Shown: positions 34,504-42,808, counted from the stretch's first letter. The stretch is DNA of 62,462 nt from Bacteroidota bacterium (GCA_013286655.1 JABDFG010000009.1:1-62462), one strand, 5' to 3'. Notes: a model not told the origin generated them from the letters alone. Numbers and translations: made by a program.

Positions 34504-35175
34504 TCAGTATAGTTTTAAAATTTCCTCACATTCTGCCTTTCCCCAATGAGGGTAAAGCGGTTTTGGATGTTCATTGCTGAGCTGCTGAAGGGCCTTATCC
34601 AGCAGTAATTTAGCCTTCTTTTGGTCCCCGCCCCACAATTTCGGAGTATAATACTTGAGCCATCCGTCCAGATAGGTGGCCCTGGCATTTGTGGAATCCG
34701 TCATTTTGGCTTTAACGATATAAAGATTAGCTGTCGGTCCATACTTTTTTCCGTTAGTCATGGGACTTATAAAAATTTTGGTTCGGTACATCATACTCAT
34801 TACTCCGTAAATTTCAGATAACTCCTTCTTTTGATTGACTGTATCTATCAGGGATAAGGCAGTATTGATTTGAGTTTCACATAGCTCATTGAATAACTCC
34901 ATTTTATCGGAAGCTTTTTCATTTCTGGCAAAATGGATAAATCCAATCTTGGCATTACAAAAGGCGGCATAATAAAATGGGAGCCAGTCCTTTTTATTCG
35001 CTCCTGATAGCCTTGCAAAGTCATTTCCAAGAACCTGGCAATCATTTATAGTCTTAGCGCTATCCAGCTTTGCAATTTCCGTCATCATTTGCTTAGTGTA
35101 GTTTGATTCCTGTCCAAACATCGCTGAACAAATTAACATTGTCCCTGCGATCAATTTTATTCTTGTCTTTTTCAT
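34504..35175 (-). CDS. Secreted TPR-like helical protein
   Basis: The protein is 223 aa with signal peptide KKTRIKLIAGTMLICSAMFG. Helical repeats follow: FYYAAFCNAKIGFIHFARN, LCETQINTALSLIDTV, and YLDGWLKYYTPKLWGGDQKKA with LLDKALQQLSN. These resemble TPR-like units that accompany a TonB receptor in many Bacteroidota. It ends the operon that starts with the membrane protein at 37962. Function is unknown. Confidence 0.7.
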   Translation of the reverse strand: MKKTRIKLIAGTMLICSAMFGQESNYTKQMMTEIAKLDSAKTINDCQVLGNDFARLSGANKKDWLPFYYAAFCNAKIGFIHFARNEKASDKMELFNELCETQINTALSLIDTVNQKKELSEIYGVMSMMYRTKIFISPMTNGKKYGPTANLYIVKAKMTDSTNARATYLDGWLKYYTPKLWGGDQKKAKLLLDKALQQLSNEHPKPLYPHWGKAECEEILKLY

Positions 35176-35199
35176 TTGGTTTACTTTTGGGTTTCGTTT

Positions 35200-37479
35200 T
35201 TAAAGGTTTTGATTGATAAAGTCGTCAGTGCGGTTAAGGCCGAAATTTATAAAGAGGCCAATAAAGAAAGTTCTCGGAGCCGGAAGCGTTATGGGAACCT
35301 TATTTAAGCCATCATAGCTGTAGTTGTATCCGAATACCTGTTCATTTCCAAAAACGTTATTGATGCTGAAAAATATGATTGAAAAATCCTTGTTCCTCTT
35401 CTTTTTGAAAAGTGAAGCCATGTATGCGATACTGACATTAAGTCCATTGTAGGCTATGGTGGAACCTTGGGCGTAAATTTCAGGCTGCCCGCTTGCGCTA
35501 TTGGTTCTTATGTCATAATAGGGTCTTCCGGTAGCAAAATAGTAGGCTGCGTTGAAACTGATGTTCAGTTTTTCAAAATACCTTTTAACCACAAGTGAAG
35601 CAGTATGAGGTGTTGAAAATATTGGCTGTAATAGCGAAGGATAATCCAGGTATTCACGTTTGGTCTCCAGATAGGTGTATGTGATCCAGTAATCGATATT
35701 TTTAAACGTTTTCTTATCCTTCCAGAACAGTTCAACTCCCCTTGCATAACCTGTTCCTCCATTGTTCAGGTAGGGATAAGTCCTTACCAAATCGTCGTAT
35801 TGCTTGTAATAACCTTCTACTCTGAAAAAACGCTCATTTACCTTTTTGGTATAATTGATAATGTAATGAGTGGCAGAAGAATAATTGAGATATTTGAATT
35901 GGTTCAAAAAATTACCTGTGTTTGTAATTACTCCTTCGTTTTGGATGATACTGCTGTAAATTGTTCCGTATTCCGGCACCTGATAAAACTTGCCGTAGGC
36001 TATATTAATCTGACCAGCATTGTCGAATCGATATGCCAGGCTAACCCTTGGTGCGGCATTTGACCTATTGAAAAGGGAAGTGTTTTCAACCCTTGCACCG
36101 ACATTAACTGCTAAATGGGAGGAAAGTTTAAAATTGCCTTCTATAAATCCGGCAGTGGAATTATCCGTTATGACTGTGTTGGAATCCCCATACTTATAGT
36201 TATCCGAGGAGTATTTGTATTCTCCTCCAAAACGAATAGTTACATTATTCCCAATATATTTTGAGAATACTGTTTTAAAATTTACAAAATCAGATTGAAC
36301 CGTCGTACTGTTATTCAGGGTATTAAAAGGAAACTCTGGAAGAGAAACCTGTTCATTGTTTTCATTCAGCAGTTTATTTGTGTACTGTTCATTGCTGTAG
36401 TTAAAAGTGAGCCCTAAGTCAACTTTCCAGGTTTCAGCTAACGCCTCCCGGTAACTGAGGACATCATAAATATTTATTCCCTGAGACTGGAAACTGGTTT
36501 TAAGATTGGAGCTATCAACCGCCGGGTTTATCATCCCGGTATTGTTGTAGGAAGTGTTCACATAGAATTTCAGCATACCCGTATTACTTGTTTTTATCCT
36601 GAAATTCCCGTCGACTGTGATGTATTCCGGTCCTTTGAAGAAATCCGGCTTCTGAGGGATTACCTGGGAATAGGCATTGTAATTCACATACCGGGTATTG
36701 ATCCCATAGCTGCATTTCTTATTATCAGTAAGATGTTGGAAGCCTGCCGTCCCAACAATTGGCGAGCCTCCGATAATTGAGGAGGATTGATCCGGAAGAT
36801 CGACACTTTCCAGTATCAAAGCTCCGCTCATTCCGTCTCCGTATAGCGCAGAGTATCCCCCAGAGCTGAAATTGATGCCTTTAAATAGGAACGGAGAGAG
36901 GTATGCAGGTTGCATCAAACCCGGGACGCTTGGGAAATTGGGAGATTTCAGAACAGTCCCATCCACATATTGCTTCGTTTCGTCCCCAGCTCCCCCCCTT
37001 ACAAACAGCCCTTCCTGTTCTCCTATTTGCTGCGTTCCGGGTAAAGACTTTAAGGCGTTGGCAATATCTCCGTTATTACCCGCTGTAGTGACAACATCAA
37101 TCGGTGTCATGTTTGCACCCTTGGTTTTGTCATTGGCCTCAAAGCTTCCTGCCGATATGACAACTTCACCCAGGGAGGTTTGGTCAACCTGAATTTCAAT
37201 GGTTAATCCTGTTATTGGCGAATCCGTATTTATTTGCCTGGTATACTTTTCAAATCCAACACAGAAAACATTCAGAACTTGCCGTCCCTTTGCCGAGGTA
37301 GTGAATTTAAACTGCCCTAAACTGTCAGTAGAGGTTCCATCAGCCGTTCCATCAATATAAACGCTTGCATAGGATACCGGATGATGGCTTTTGTCGAGAA
37401 CGATTCCTGAAATGCTCGTCTGTGCGGATAAATGCAATCCGAAAATGGAAATTGAAATGAAGAAGAAACTAAATCTCAT
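35200..37479 (-). CDS. TonB-dependent receptor (second)
   Basis: The receptor has 759 aa. The signal peptide covers about 1-19 and a CarboxypepD_reg-like domain about 22-100 (SGIVLDKSHHPVSYASVYIDG). The plug covers about 120-230 (IANALKSLPGTQQIGEQEGL, FVRGGAGDETKQYVDGTVL, SGGYSALYGDGMSGALILES). A barrel follows. It sits between a membrane protein gene (12 bp upstream) and a secreted helical protein gene (24 bp downstream), so it is in the same operon. The substrate is unknown; this receptor has no metal-like motif. Confidence 0.88.
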   Translation of the reverse strand: MRFSFFFISISIFGLHLSAQTSISGIVLDKSHHPVSYASVYIDGTADGTSTDSLGQFKFTTSAKGRQVLNVFCVGFEKYTRQINTDSPITGLTIEIQVDQTSLGEVVISAGSFEANDKTKGANMTPIDVVTTAGNNGDIANALKSLPGTQQIGEQEGLFVRGGAGDETKQYVDGTVLKSPNFPSVPGLMQPAYLSPFLFKGINFSSGGYSALYGDGMSGALILESVDLPDQSSSIIGGSPIVGTAGFQHLTDNKKCSYGINTRYVNYNAYSQVIPQKPDFFKGPEYITVDGNFRIKTSNTGMLKFYVNTSYNNTGMINPAVDSSNLKTSFQSQGINIYDVLSYREALAETWKVDLGLTFNYSNEQYTNKLLNENNEQVSLPEFPFNTLNNSTTVQSDFVNFKTVFSKYIGNNVTIRFGGEYKYSSDNYKYGDSNTVITDNSTAGFIEGNFKLSSHLAVNVGARVENTSLFNRSNAAPRVSLAYRFDNAGQINIAYGKFYQVPEYGTIYSSIIQNEGVITNTGNFLNQFKYLNYSSATHYIINYTKKVNERFFRVEGYYKQYDDLVRTYPYLNNGGTGYARGVELFWKDKKTFKNIDYWITYTYLETKREYLDYPSLLQPIFSTPHTASLVVKRYFEKLNISFNAAYYFATGRPYYDIRTNSASGQPEIYAQGSTIAYNGLNVSIAYMASLFKKKRNKDFSIIFFSINNVFGNEQVFGYNYSYDGLNKVPITLPAPRTFFIGLFINFGLNRTDDFINQNL

Positions 37480-37491
37480 TGTAACATGGTT

Positions 37492-37962
37492 TTATTTAGA
37501 TTCAACATTTATTACTGGTTTTGAAAGGGCAATCAATAGAAGAATCTCAGAAATGAGCATTACAGCCAGCCGGTGCCAGGAAAGATCAAGCCACAGTGTT
37601 GTCTGACGGTGAAACTCATCCAAATTTGTAAGATTTGGAAACCCAAACAGTAGCTTTGAGAAATACATGCTGATTAAATCAACGTAAACCAATCCGTATA
37701 GCGCTATTATAAGGGCTTTACGTCGTCTGGTCATCCAATTCAGGACTAAGGAAAAGATTAATGAGAACAGACTGATAATATGCAAGGGAATCCAAAACAA
37801 TTGTGGCTCCTTGCTATCACTATGGAAATAAGCCTTCATAGAGTCCGGGGAACTTAACATTTGAGGAATTCCGAACATGTGCTGGTAAATACCGGCCCCG
37901 GTGTTCATTGCAAGGGCGAGAATACAGACGATCATTACAGGAGTTGCGAACTTTGTTTTCAT
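37492..37962 (-). CDS. Four-helix inner membrane protein of unknown function
   Basis: The protein is 156 aa with four hydrophobic segments (VMIVCILALAMNTGAGIY, IPLHIISLFSLIFSLVL, ALIIALYGLVYVDLISM and LAVMLISEILLLIALS). A hydrophilic insert after the first contains FGIPQMLSSPDSMKAYF. No catalytic motif is visible. It is first in the operon with the TonB receptor. Upstream, 68 bp from the start, is operator site B. It may therefore be controlled by the winged-helix regulator next door. Confidence 0.6.
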   Translation of the reverse strand: MKTKFATPVMIVCILALAMNTGAGIYQHMFGIPQMLSSPDSMKAYFHSDSKEPQLFWIPLHIISLFSLIFSLVLNWMTRRRKALIIALYGLVYVDLISMYFSKLLFGFPNLTNLDEFHRQTTLWLDLSWHRLAVMLISEILLLIALSKPVINVESK

Positions 37963-38029
37963 ATTATTTGCGTTTTAGTTTTCATTTATATTAAATCCAA
38001 CGTTATTTCCACATTCTTATATTCATGTT

Positions 38030-38044
38030 GTTTGTATTACAAAC
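38030..38044. promoter_or_regulatory. Operator palindrome GTTTG-N5-CAAAC, site B
   Basis: GTTTGTATTACAAAC lies between the winged-helix gene (ends 38070) and the TonB-receptor operon (starts 37962). The position is upstream of the operon on the minus strand. No clear -7 box follows at the distance used by site C, so the promoter there is weaker or differently placed. Confidence 0.6.
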
Positions 38045-38069
38045 CATAAGGACAAAAAATATATGTTTC

Positions 38070-38363
38070 TCATAGATGCAGGTATTTTTTAATTGCTTCA
38101 ACATAAATTTCAAAAGCTTTTCTTCCCTTTGGAGTTAATTTGCAAATGGTTAAAGGGTAATTCCCTTTGAAAGTCTTTTCAATTTCAACATACCCCTCCT
38201 CGCTCAGCTTCTTTAGCTGATGGCTTAGATTGCCCTGGGTTGTCTTCGTTATTTTCATCAATGTATTAAAATCAGCCTGTTTTACTTTAATAAGGACAGA
38301 AACAACTGCCAGGCGCACAGGCGTATTCAATACTGGATCGAGTTCCTGAAAATTCTCTGCCAT
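38070..38363 (-). CDS. Winged-helix DNA-binding regulator
   Basis: This is a 97-aa winged-helix protein: LDPVLNTPVRLAVVSVLIKV, DFNTLMKITKTTQGNLSHQL (recognition helix) and LSEEGYVEIEKTFKGNYPLT (wing), then KLTPKGRKAFEIYVEAIKKY. It has the compact transcriptional-regulator form often paired with a membrane partner. Its start overlaps the preceding gene's stop by one base (38363), so the two are translationally coupled. The three GTTTG-N5-CAAAC sites in the window are its most likely targets. Confidence 0.82.
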   Translation of the reverse strand: MAENFQELDPVLNTPVRLAVVSVLIKVKQADFNTLMKITKTTQGNLSHQLKKLSEEGYVEIEKTFKGNYPLTICKLTPKGRKAFEIYVEAIKKYLHL

Positions 38364-38935
38364 TACGATTTTGAATATTTAAGCAAATATCCCGGAATTA
38401 GGTACCCGGCAATAATAATAACTCCATGAAATAACATTCTATATTCATTGGGGATATAAATGCTTAATACCACAGACAGCAGGAATAATACACCTCCGAA
38501 TATTAAAGGATTGAACTTCAGTACAAGTCCTGAAATCAAGGTTCCGATTCCGGCAACCAATAACGTATAAGTAACAGGGATCAGGTTTTGAGAAACATTG
38601 ATAAAAACAACCGTTATAAAACATATACCCAAAACGAGCCACATCCTGTATAGGAAATAACTAAGGTGAGTTTCTGTTGTTGATCGCTTCTGCATAATAT
38701 AATACCTCAGTGAAACCGTAATGCCTACAATAGCCAAAACGGGAAAAGGAAGAAAGAAATACTTGAAATCGGTAAAGCGATTTAAAATAAAAAAGGAAAT
38801 GCTCGCCACTGAAATAAGCCATCCCCATAGAATAAATAAAAAACTATTCGCCTTGATATTGTCCTTTGTCTTAGAGATCACGCTTGATATTAATTCAAGG
38901 CTCTGCTGGGGTGATAGTGTTTGTTCAGTTTCCAT
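38363..38935 (-). CDS. Six-helix membrane protein coupled to a winged-helix regulator
   Basis: The protein is 190 aa with about six hydrophobic segments (FILWGWLISVASISFFIL, FPVLAIVGITVSLRYYI, WLVLGICFITVVFINV, YTLLVAGIGTLISGLVL, FGGVLFLLSVVLSIYI and VIIIAGYLIPGYLL). The N-terminal helix LSPQQSLELISSVISKTKDN is cytoplasmic. It could be a membrane-bound sensor or sequestering partner for the regulator. Its promoter (38968-38999) holds operator site C in the spacer. Confidence 0.7.
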   Translation of the reverse strand: METEQTLSPQQSLELISSVISKTKDNIKANSFLFILWGWLISVASISFFILNRFTDFKYFFLPFPVLAIVGITVSLRYYIMQKRSTTETHLSYFLYRMWLVLGICFITVVFINVSQNLIPVTYTLLVAGIGTLISGLVLKFNPLIFGGVLFLLSVVLSIYIPNEYRMLFHGVIIIAGYLIPGYLLKYSKS

Positions 38936-38967
38936 TTTACATTAATTGATTAATGAATTGCGGGACA

Positions 38968-38999
38968 AATATAATTCAGTTTGTGATGCAAACCAAATA
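38968..38999 (-). promoter_or_regulatory. Promoter with operator site C in the spacer
   Basis: On the minus strand TTTG (38999-38996) and TATATTTG (38975-38968) are 20 nt apart, a consensus promoter. The palindrome GTTTG-N5-CAAAC at 38981-38995 lies inside the spacer, so a bound regulator would block RNA polymerase. It drives the membrane protein/winged-helix pair and so implies autoregulation. Confidence 0.75.
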
Positions 39000-39009
39000 T
39001 AATTTTAAC

Positions 39010-39187
39010 TTACTCAGGAATTTGGGAAATATATCCTAAAACTGCTTGGGGACCCCTAAACAGGGCCGGGTATTATGAAATAACCGATTATTCAGCCCTC
39101 TCAGGAGCGACCCAACCTATCCTACCCCGGTATTTTGGGAAAATACTCCCAAAACTGCCTGGGAAAGGTAGGGATAGGGCCAGGTTG
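39010..39187. repeat. Dispersed nested-hairpin repeat, copies 2a (partial) and 2b
   Basis: A partial copy (39017-39070: GAATTTGGGAAATATATCC, CTTGGGG, ACAGGGCCGGG) is followed directly by a full copy. The full copy runs from AACCGATTATTCAGCC (39083) to GGATAGGGCCAGG (about 39184). In the full copy the outer arms CCTATCCTACC and GGTAGGGATAGG pair with one bulged base. The inner arms are ATTTTGGGA and TCCCAAAA. The outer arm sequence is unrelated to that of copy 1 at 22.4 kb, yet pairing is kept. Confidence 0.65.
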
Positions 39188-39248
39188 TTAGGACATATCC
39201 ATTTAGACTCACCAAATCTGGTATTCTGAAACTAAAGTGCAAGATAAA

Positions 39249-39280
39249 TTTGCGCAAGTTAAACCTTGCACATATATTTA
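39249..39280 (+). promoter_or_regulatory. Promoter of the second ArsR-SRPBCC pair
   Basis: TTTG (39249-39252) and TATATTTA (39273-39280) are 20 nt apart. TTGCGCAA at 39250-39257 is a short perfect palindrome overlapping the -33 box. Confidence 0.65.
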
Positions 39281-39294
39281 CAAGTAATTACTTG
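39281..39294. promoter_or_regulatory. Operator palindrome of the second ArsR regulator
   Basis: CAAGTAATTACTTG is a perfect 14-bp palindrome immediately after the -7 box, covering the predicted transcription start. ACTTGCGCA at 39290-39298 also repeats, inverted, the TGCGCAAGT at 39251-39259. The ATG at 39301 follows. The layout fits autorepression. Confidence 0.7.
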
Positions 39295-39300
39295 CGCATT

Positions 39301-39645
39301 ATGATACCAAACCGAGATATATTTCAAGCAATAGCTGATCCAACACGTAGGCAAATTATAGGTATGCTGGCTAAGAAATCACTCAATGTTAATGCTATTG
39401 CCAAGGAGTTTGATATAACCCGACAAGCAGTTTCATTGCATGTCCAATTCCTTAACGATTGTGGTTTAATTGTAATCAAAAAACAAGGCAGGGAAAGATA
39501 TTGCGAAGCTAAACTCACAAAATTAAGTGAAGTAACAGACTGGATAGATCAATATCGAAAATATTGGGACAATAAATTTGACTCATTGGAAAATTATTTA
39601 GCTAAAATTCAAAAAAAGAAAAAACAGAATAATGGAAAAATATAA
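39301..39645 (+). CDS. ArsR-family winged-helix regulator (second, SdpR-like)
   Basis: This is a 114-aa regulator: NRDIFQAIADPTRRQIIGML, recognition helix FDITRQAVSLHVQFLNDCGL, wing IVIKKQGRERYCEAKL, and the C-terminal WIDQYRKYWDNKFDSLENYL. It is a close paralogue of the regulator at 33356. The ATG at 39301 is used because the 17 upstream in-frame codons overlap the promoter. It overlaps the downstream SRPBCC gene by 14 bp. Confidence 0.88.
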   Translation: MIPNRDIFQAIADPTRRQIIGMLAKKSLNVNAIAKEFDITRQAVSLHVQFLNDCGLIVIKKQGRERYCEAKLTKLSEVTDWIDQYRKYWDNKFDSLENYLAKIQKKKKQNNGKI

Positions 39646-40117
39646 TACATTTAAACAAGAAGAGAACATACTTATACATACAAGAATTCTTGATGCTCCA
39701 AGGGATTTAGTTTGGGAAGTATGGACTACCCCGGAACATATCAAAGAATGGTGGGGACCAAATGGTTTTTCGCTAACTACAAAATCAATGAATGTGGAAC
39801 CAGGCAAAATTTGGGATTTTATTATGCATGGTATGGGACGGGACTGGGATAGCAAAATCGAGTACGTGGAAGTAAAAAAACCATCCTTTTTATCCTATAA
39901 ACAGTCTGGTGCAAAAAGCGAAGATTATAACTTTACAGTTTCAATTTTATTTGAGGAGGTTGAAGGAAAAACATTATTGACAATGAAGTCAGTATTTAAG
40001 TCAAAGGCAATTATTGAAGAATTAAATAGAAAGGTAAATGCCATTGAAGGTGGCAAGCAGACTTTAAATCGACTTGAAAACTACATTAAAATATTAGAAA
40101 GTAACAACCATAAATAA
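39632..40117 (+). CDS. SRPBCC (AHSA1-like) protein, second pair
   Basis: This is a 161-aa START/AHSA1 protein: LIHTRILDAPRDLVWEVWT, HIKEWWGPNGFSLTTKSMNV and GKQTLNRLENYIKILES. It is translationally coupled to the ArsR gene and is followed 19 bp later by a DHFR-family gene, so the three form one transcription unit. Confidence 0.9.
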   Translation: MEKYNTFKQEENILIHTRILDAPRDLVWEVWTTPEHIKEWWGPNGFSLTTKSMNVEPGKIWDFIMHGMGRDWDSKIEYVEVKKPSFLSYKQSGAKSEDYNFTVSILFEEVEGKTLLTMKSVFKSKAIIEELNRKVNAIEGGKQTLNRLENYIKILESNNHK

Positions 40118-40136
40118 TAATAAAAAATAGAAAAAT

Positions 40137-40715
40137 ATGAAAAAAATAATTTCATTTATGCACATATCGCTTGACGGTTTTGTAGCAGGACCGAACGGGG
40201 AGATGAACTGGATTAAAGTTGATGAAGAAATTTTTGATCATGTCGGTGAGCGGATAAGCGTAACCGATACGGCATTATATGGACGAGTAACTTACCAGAT
40301 GATGGAAAACTACTGGCCTACCGCAGGGGACAAGCCGGCAGCGACCAAGCACGACATTGAACATTCAAAGTGGTATAACAAAGCGCACAAAGTTGTTTTA
40401 TCAAAAACAATGAAAGACGCGGGTTTGGCTGATACAACAATTATTAGCGACAACTTTTCGGACAAAATAAACGAAATAAAACAACAGGCAGGTGGAGAAA
40501 TCTTGCTTTTTGGTAGCCCGACAGCCACACATTCACTTATTCAACAGAACTTAATTGATGGATATTGGCTATTTGTTAATCCAATTATTCTTGGACGAGG
40601 CATTCCATTGTTTGTAGACATTAAAGACAAAATAAAACTAAAACTATTAACTACTCGACAATTTACTTGCGGGGTAACTGAACTGAATTACACAGTGGAC
40701 AGAAAACAACAATGA
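40137..40715 (+). CDS. Dihydrofolate reductase family protein (RibD C-terminal-like)
   Basis: This is a 192-aa RibD_C protein: ISFMHISLDGFVAGPNGEM, TALYGRVTYQMMENYWP, KVVLSKTMKDAG, EILLFGSPTATHSLIQQNLI and LFVNPIILGRGIPLF. It is a homologue of the protein at 21741. It is third in the ArsR-SRPBCC operon, a common Bacteroidota arrangement. The substrate is unknown. Confidence 0.88.
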   Translation: MKKIISFMHISLDGFVAGPNGEMNWIKVDEEIFDHVGERISVTDTALYGRVTYQMMENYWPTAGDKPAATKHDIEHSKWYNKAHKVVLSKTMKDAGLADTTIISDNFSDKINEIKQQAGGEILLFGSPTATHSLIQQNLIDGYWLFVNPIILGRGIPLFVDIKDKIKLKLLTTRQFTCGVTELNYTVDRKQQ

Positions 40716-40847
40716 ACCGCTAAGAGGATATAAATAGGTTTACTGACCTTTCTTCCCAAGAAAAAAATTAATCTGGACGACATGGCTCGCTCCTGGAAAA
40801 TCAGGCAACAAAGCGGATTTTATGAGTTAGCTAAATAATAAGCTCTC

Positions 40848-40935
40848 TCAGGAGCAGAGCCAACCAGTTCCTACATTGGTATTTTGGGAAATTTTTCCCA
40901 AACATGCTTTGGGAGGTTCGGGATATGGCAGGGTG
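40848..40935. repeat. Dispersed nested-hairpin repeat, copy 3 (degraded)
   Basis: The copy runs from CTCTCTCAGGAGCAG through CCAACCAGTTCC and the inner hairpin ATTTTGGGAAAT / TTTTTCCCAAAC to GGGATATGGCAGG. The outer stem no longer pairs well. The copy leads straight into the serine-recombinase remnant. Confidence 0.5.
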
Positions 40936-41340
40936 GATTGACAGGGTGATGAACAAAAAAGCTTTTGAGGCAAGTATTGCAAAAAAGCTAAGGGAAATCG
41001 AAATAAAAATGAATAAGCTCGTAAACGGCTATTTGGACGGAGACTTCGAGAAAGAAAATTATCTGATTAAAAAAAATGAATTAGTGTTGGAAAAGGGTGA
41101 TTTAAAGTCAAAATCCAGCGATTTAAAATATAGGACCGAAAAGTGGCTCGAACCCCTTCGCGACTGGGTTAAAACAGCTGAGAACATGGGAGTTATGACA
41201 TCTTCGAATCCTGATTTAAAAGAACTAAGGGATGTTATTGAAAAAGTCGGCTCGAAACGTCAAATGCGCGGGGGCAGAATAGAATTTGAGTTCGTTCAAC
41301 CATATGATTTGATCAGTAAGTACAGGACCTTGGCAAAAAA

Positions 41341-41366
41341 AATCCCCCAAGAAGAGTTGGGGGATT
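41341..41366 (-). terminator. Minus-strand terminator before att scar 2
   Basis: AATCCCCCAA pairs with TTGGGGGATT around GAAGAG. On the minus strand eight T follow. It lies 29 nt before the tRNA-like fragment at 41396. Confidence 0.7.
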
Positions 41367-41392
41367 TGGGAGAAACTTGCGAGAGTTCTCTA

Positions 41393-41408
41393 TTGGTAGC
41401 CCGTAGGG
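41393..41408 (-). other. tRNA-Glu 3'-end-like fragment (candidate att scar 2)
   Basis: GTAGCCCGTAGGG at 41396-41408 is identical to 61878-61890, the 3' end of tRNA-Glu. Beyond it the similarity fades (AT.C.ACC). The orientation is the same as in the tRNA. It lies at the left end of the element that carries the integrase at 41718. Confidence 0.5.
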
Positions 41409-41496
41409 CTATACAACCTACTTTCTTACCAACCTCCACATGCTTAAACACCAGTAAAATCAATACTTTTTTATTTTTACTTAGTTCGTGTTTCCC

Positions 41497-41537
41497 CTTC
41501 TTTTCACAATCTTTGTTACTCTATTGTTACTTTGAAA
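41497..41537 (+). repeat. Left copy of the 41-bp imperfect direct repeat
   Basis: The sequence begins CTTCTTTTCACA and ends with a 21-bp core starting TTGTTACTCTATTG (41513-41533). The core is identical to the right copy at 61801-61821, and only four or five bases differ across the rest. It lies about 90 bp inside scar 2 and 181 bp before the integrase gene. It may be an integrase arm site or an att core. Confidence 0.6.
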
Positions 41538-41598
41538 AAAATGTAATTATATTTGTGCAAACAAAGGAAAACAAAAAGTAACAAAAAGGCAACAACTA

Positions 41599-41617
41599 AG
41601 TAACAATCATTGTTACT
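41599..41617. promoter_or_regulatory. Perfect palindrome in the integrase leader
   Basis: AGTAACAAT-C-ATTGTTACT has 9-bp arms. The half-site TTGTTACT is the same as in the direct repeat at 41513 and 61801, and AGTAACAA also occurs at 41577. The likely binder is the integrase or an excision factor. Confidence 0.5.
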
Positions 41618-41717
41618 CTTTTATTGGTAAGGGTTTCAGCAGGTGGTGGCAGGTAGCCAAATACAGTTATAAACCACTTCTTAAAAGGGTAACGAAGTCA
41701 ATTAAAGAAGCGAAAAC

Positions 41718-42782
41718 ATGAGCGTAATTCTACGAAAAAGGAAAAATCAGGATGGCACTACTTCCCTACTGCTCGACATCTTCCACAACAGCAAACGGCA
41801 GTACGAATTTCTAAAGGAGTTAAAGCTAATCAAACCGCTGACACCATTTGACCGGGAAGAAAACCGGAACCGCCTAAAGTTGGCAGAGCAGATCAAGAAC
41901 AAAAGAGAGCAGCAGTTACAAGGGGACGAGTATGACATAACCCCGGCTTTCAAAAAAAATATTGATTTTGTCCAGTTCTTTGAAAGCTACAATAACAGCT
42001 ATAACAAAAAAGATAAGCGGGTAATGGCAGGGTGTTTTGAGAAATTCAAGGAGTTTATGACTGAAACGGGAATAACCTCATTCACTACCAAGCAAATCAA
42101 TGAAAGCCTTGCAAATGAGTTTAAAGAGTATTTAGAACAAACACTGAACGGGGAAACACCTGCCAATTACTTTAAGAAATTCAAAAAAGTTTTAAAGTAT
42201 GGGGTAAGCAAAAAAATATTTTCTTTCAATCCAGCACAGGAATTAACAGCAAAACGGAATGAATCTATAAAAAAGGAAGTTTTAACCTTTGCCGAAATAC
42301 AACTGCTTGCCGGAACACTATGTACAAATGATGAAGTAAAAAGGGCTTTTCTGTTTTCCTGCCTTTCCGGGCTAAGATTTTGCGATATAAAAGTCCTGCA
42401 ATGGAAGCATATAAACGGGAATGTGTTGAAAATAACCCAGCTAAAAACCAGCAAGCAGGTAACGATCAATCTGAATGAAAATGCTTTGCAGCTTATTGGT
42501 AAAGGCGGAAACAAGGATGAATTAGTCTTTAACCTTCCCTCGCATACTGCCTGCATTAAAGGCTTAAAAGTATGGTGTACTAAAGCCAAGATCAATAAAA
42601 AAATAACCTGGCATTGTGCCCGGCACAGCTTTGCTACGAATATAATTTTTTATGGTAGTGACGTGAATAGCGTAAGTTCCCTGCTCGGTCACAGTTCCTT
42701 AGCCTATACACAGCGATATTTAAGGGTAGTGAATGAGTTGAAAGAAAAAGCGGTTCAGAATTTACCAAATATTAACCTATAA
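41718..42782 (+). CDS. Tyrosine-type site-specific integrase
   Basis: This is a 354-aa phage-integrase-family recombinase of the Bacteroidota type (arm-binding N-terminus, SAM-like core-binding domain at about 85-180, catalytic domain at 185-345). Catalytic residues are R220 (CLSGLRFCDI), Lys about 243-246 (LKTSKQ), H299 and R302 (WHCARHSFAT), H325 (SLLGHSSLAY) and Tyr334 (TQRYLR). All are present, so the enzyme should be active. It lies 310 bp inside the left scar of the element, the usual position for an integrase. Confidence 0.92.
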   Translation: MSVILRKRKNQDGTTSLLLDIFHNSKRQYEFLKELKLIKPLTPFDREENRNRLKLAEQIKNKREQQLQGDEYDITPAFKKNIDFVQFFESYNNSYNKKDKRVMAGCFEKFKEFMTETGITSFTTKQINESLANEFKEYLEQTLNGETPANYFKKFKKVLKYGVSKKIFSFNPAQELTAKRNESIKKEVLTFAEIQLLAGTLCTNDEVKRAFLFSCLSGLRFCDIKVLQWKHINGNVLKITQLKTSKQVTINLNENALQLIGKGGNKDELVFNLPSHTACIKGLKVWCTKAKINKKITWHCARHSFATNIIFYGSDVNSVSSLLGHSSLAYTQRYLRVVNELKEKAVQNLPNINL

Positions 42783-42808
42783 TAATAACTTTTCAAAACA
42801 TATAAAAC

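Larger units (their letters stand above)
40904..41408 (+). pseudogene. C-terminal remnant of a large serine recombinase
   Basis: Only the helical C-terminal part of a serine recombinase is left: FEASIAKKLREIEIKMNKLV, NGYLDGDFEKENYLIKKNEL and RGGRIEFEFVQPYDLISKYR. The catalytic and zinc-ribbon domains are gone, and the start at 40904 comes from repeat sequence. The frame then reads through the terminator and tRNA-like fragment as SSLLVARRAIQPTF, and remains open to 41581. Intact recombinase genes inserted at a tRNA commonly end VARRGIEPLF for the same reason. This marks the right end of an old element. Confidence 0.6.

Noticed and set aside
40904-41581. A real 225-aa gene
   Set aside because: Its start lies in a repeat, its middle matches only the end of a serine recombinase, and its tail reads through a terminator, a tRNA fragment and non-coding sequence.
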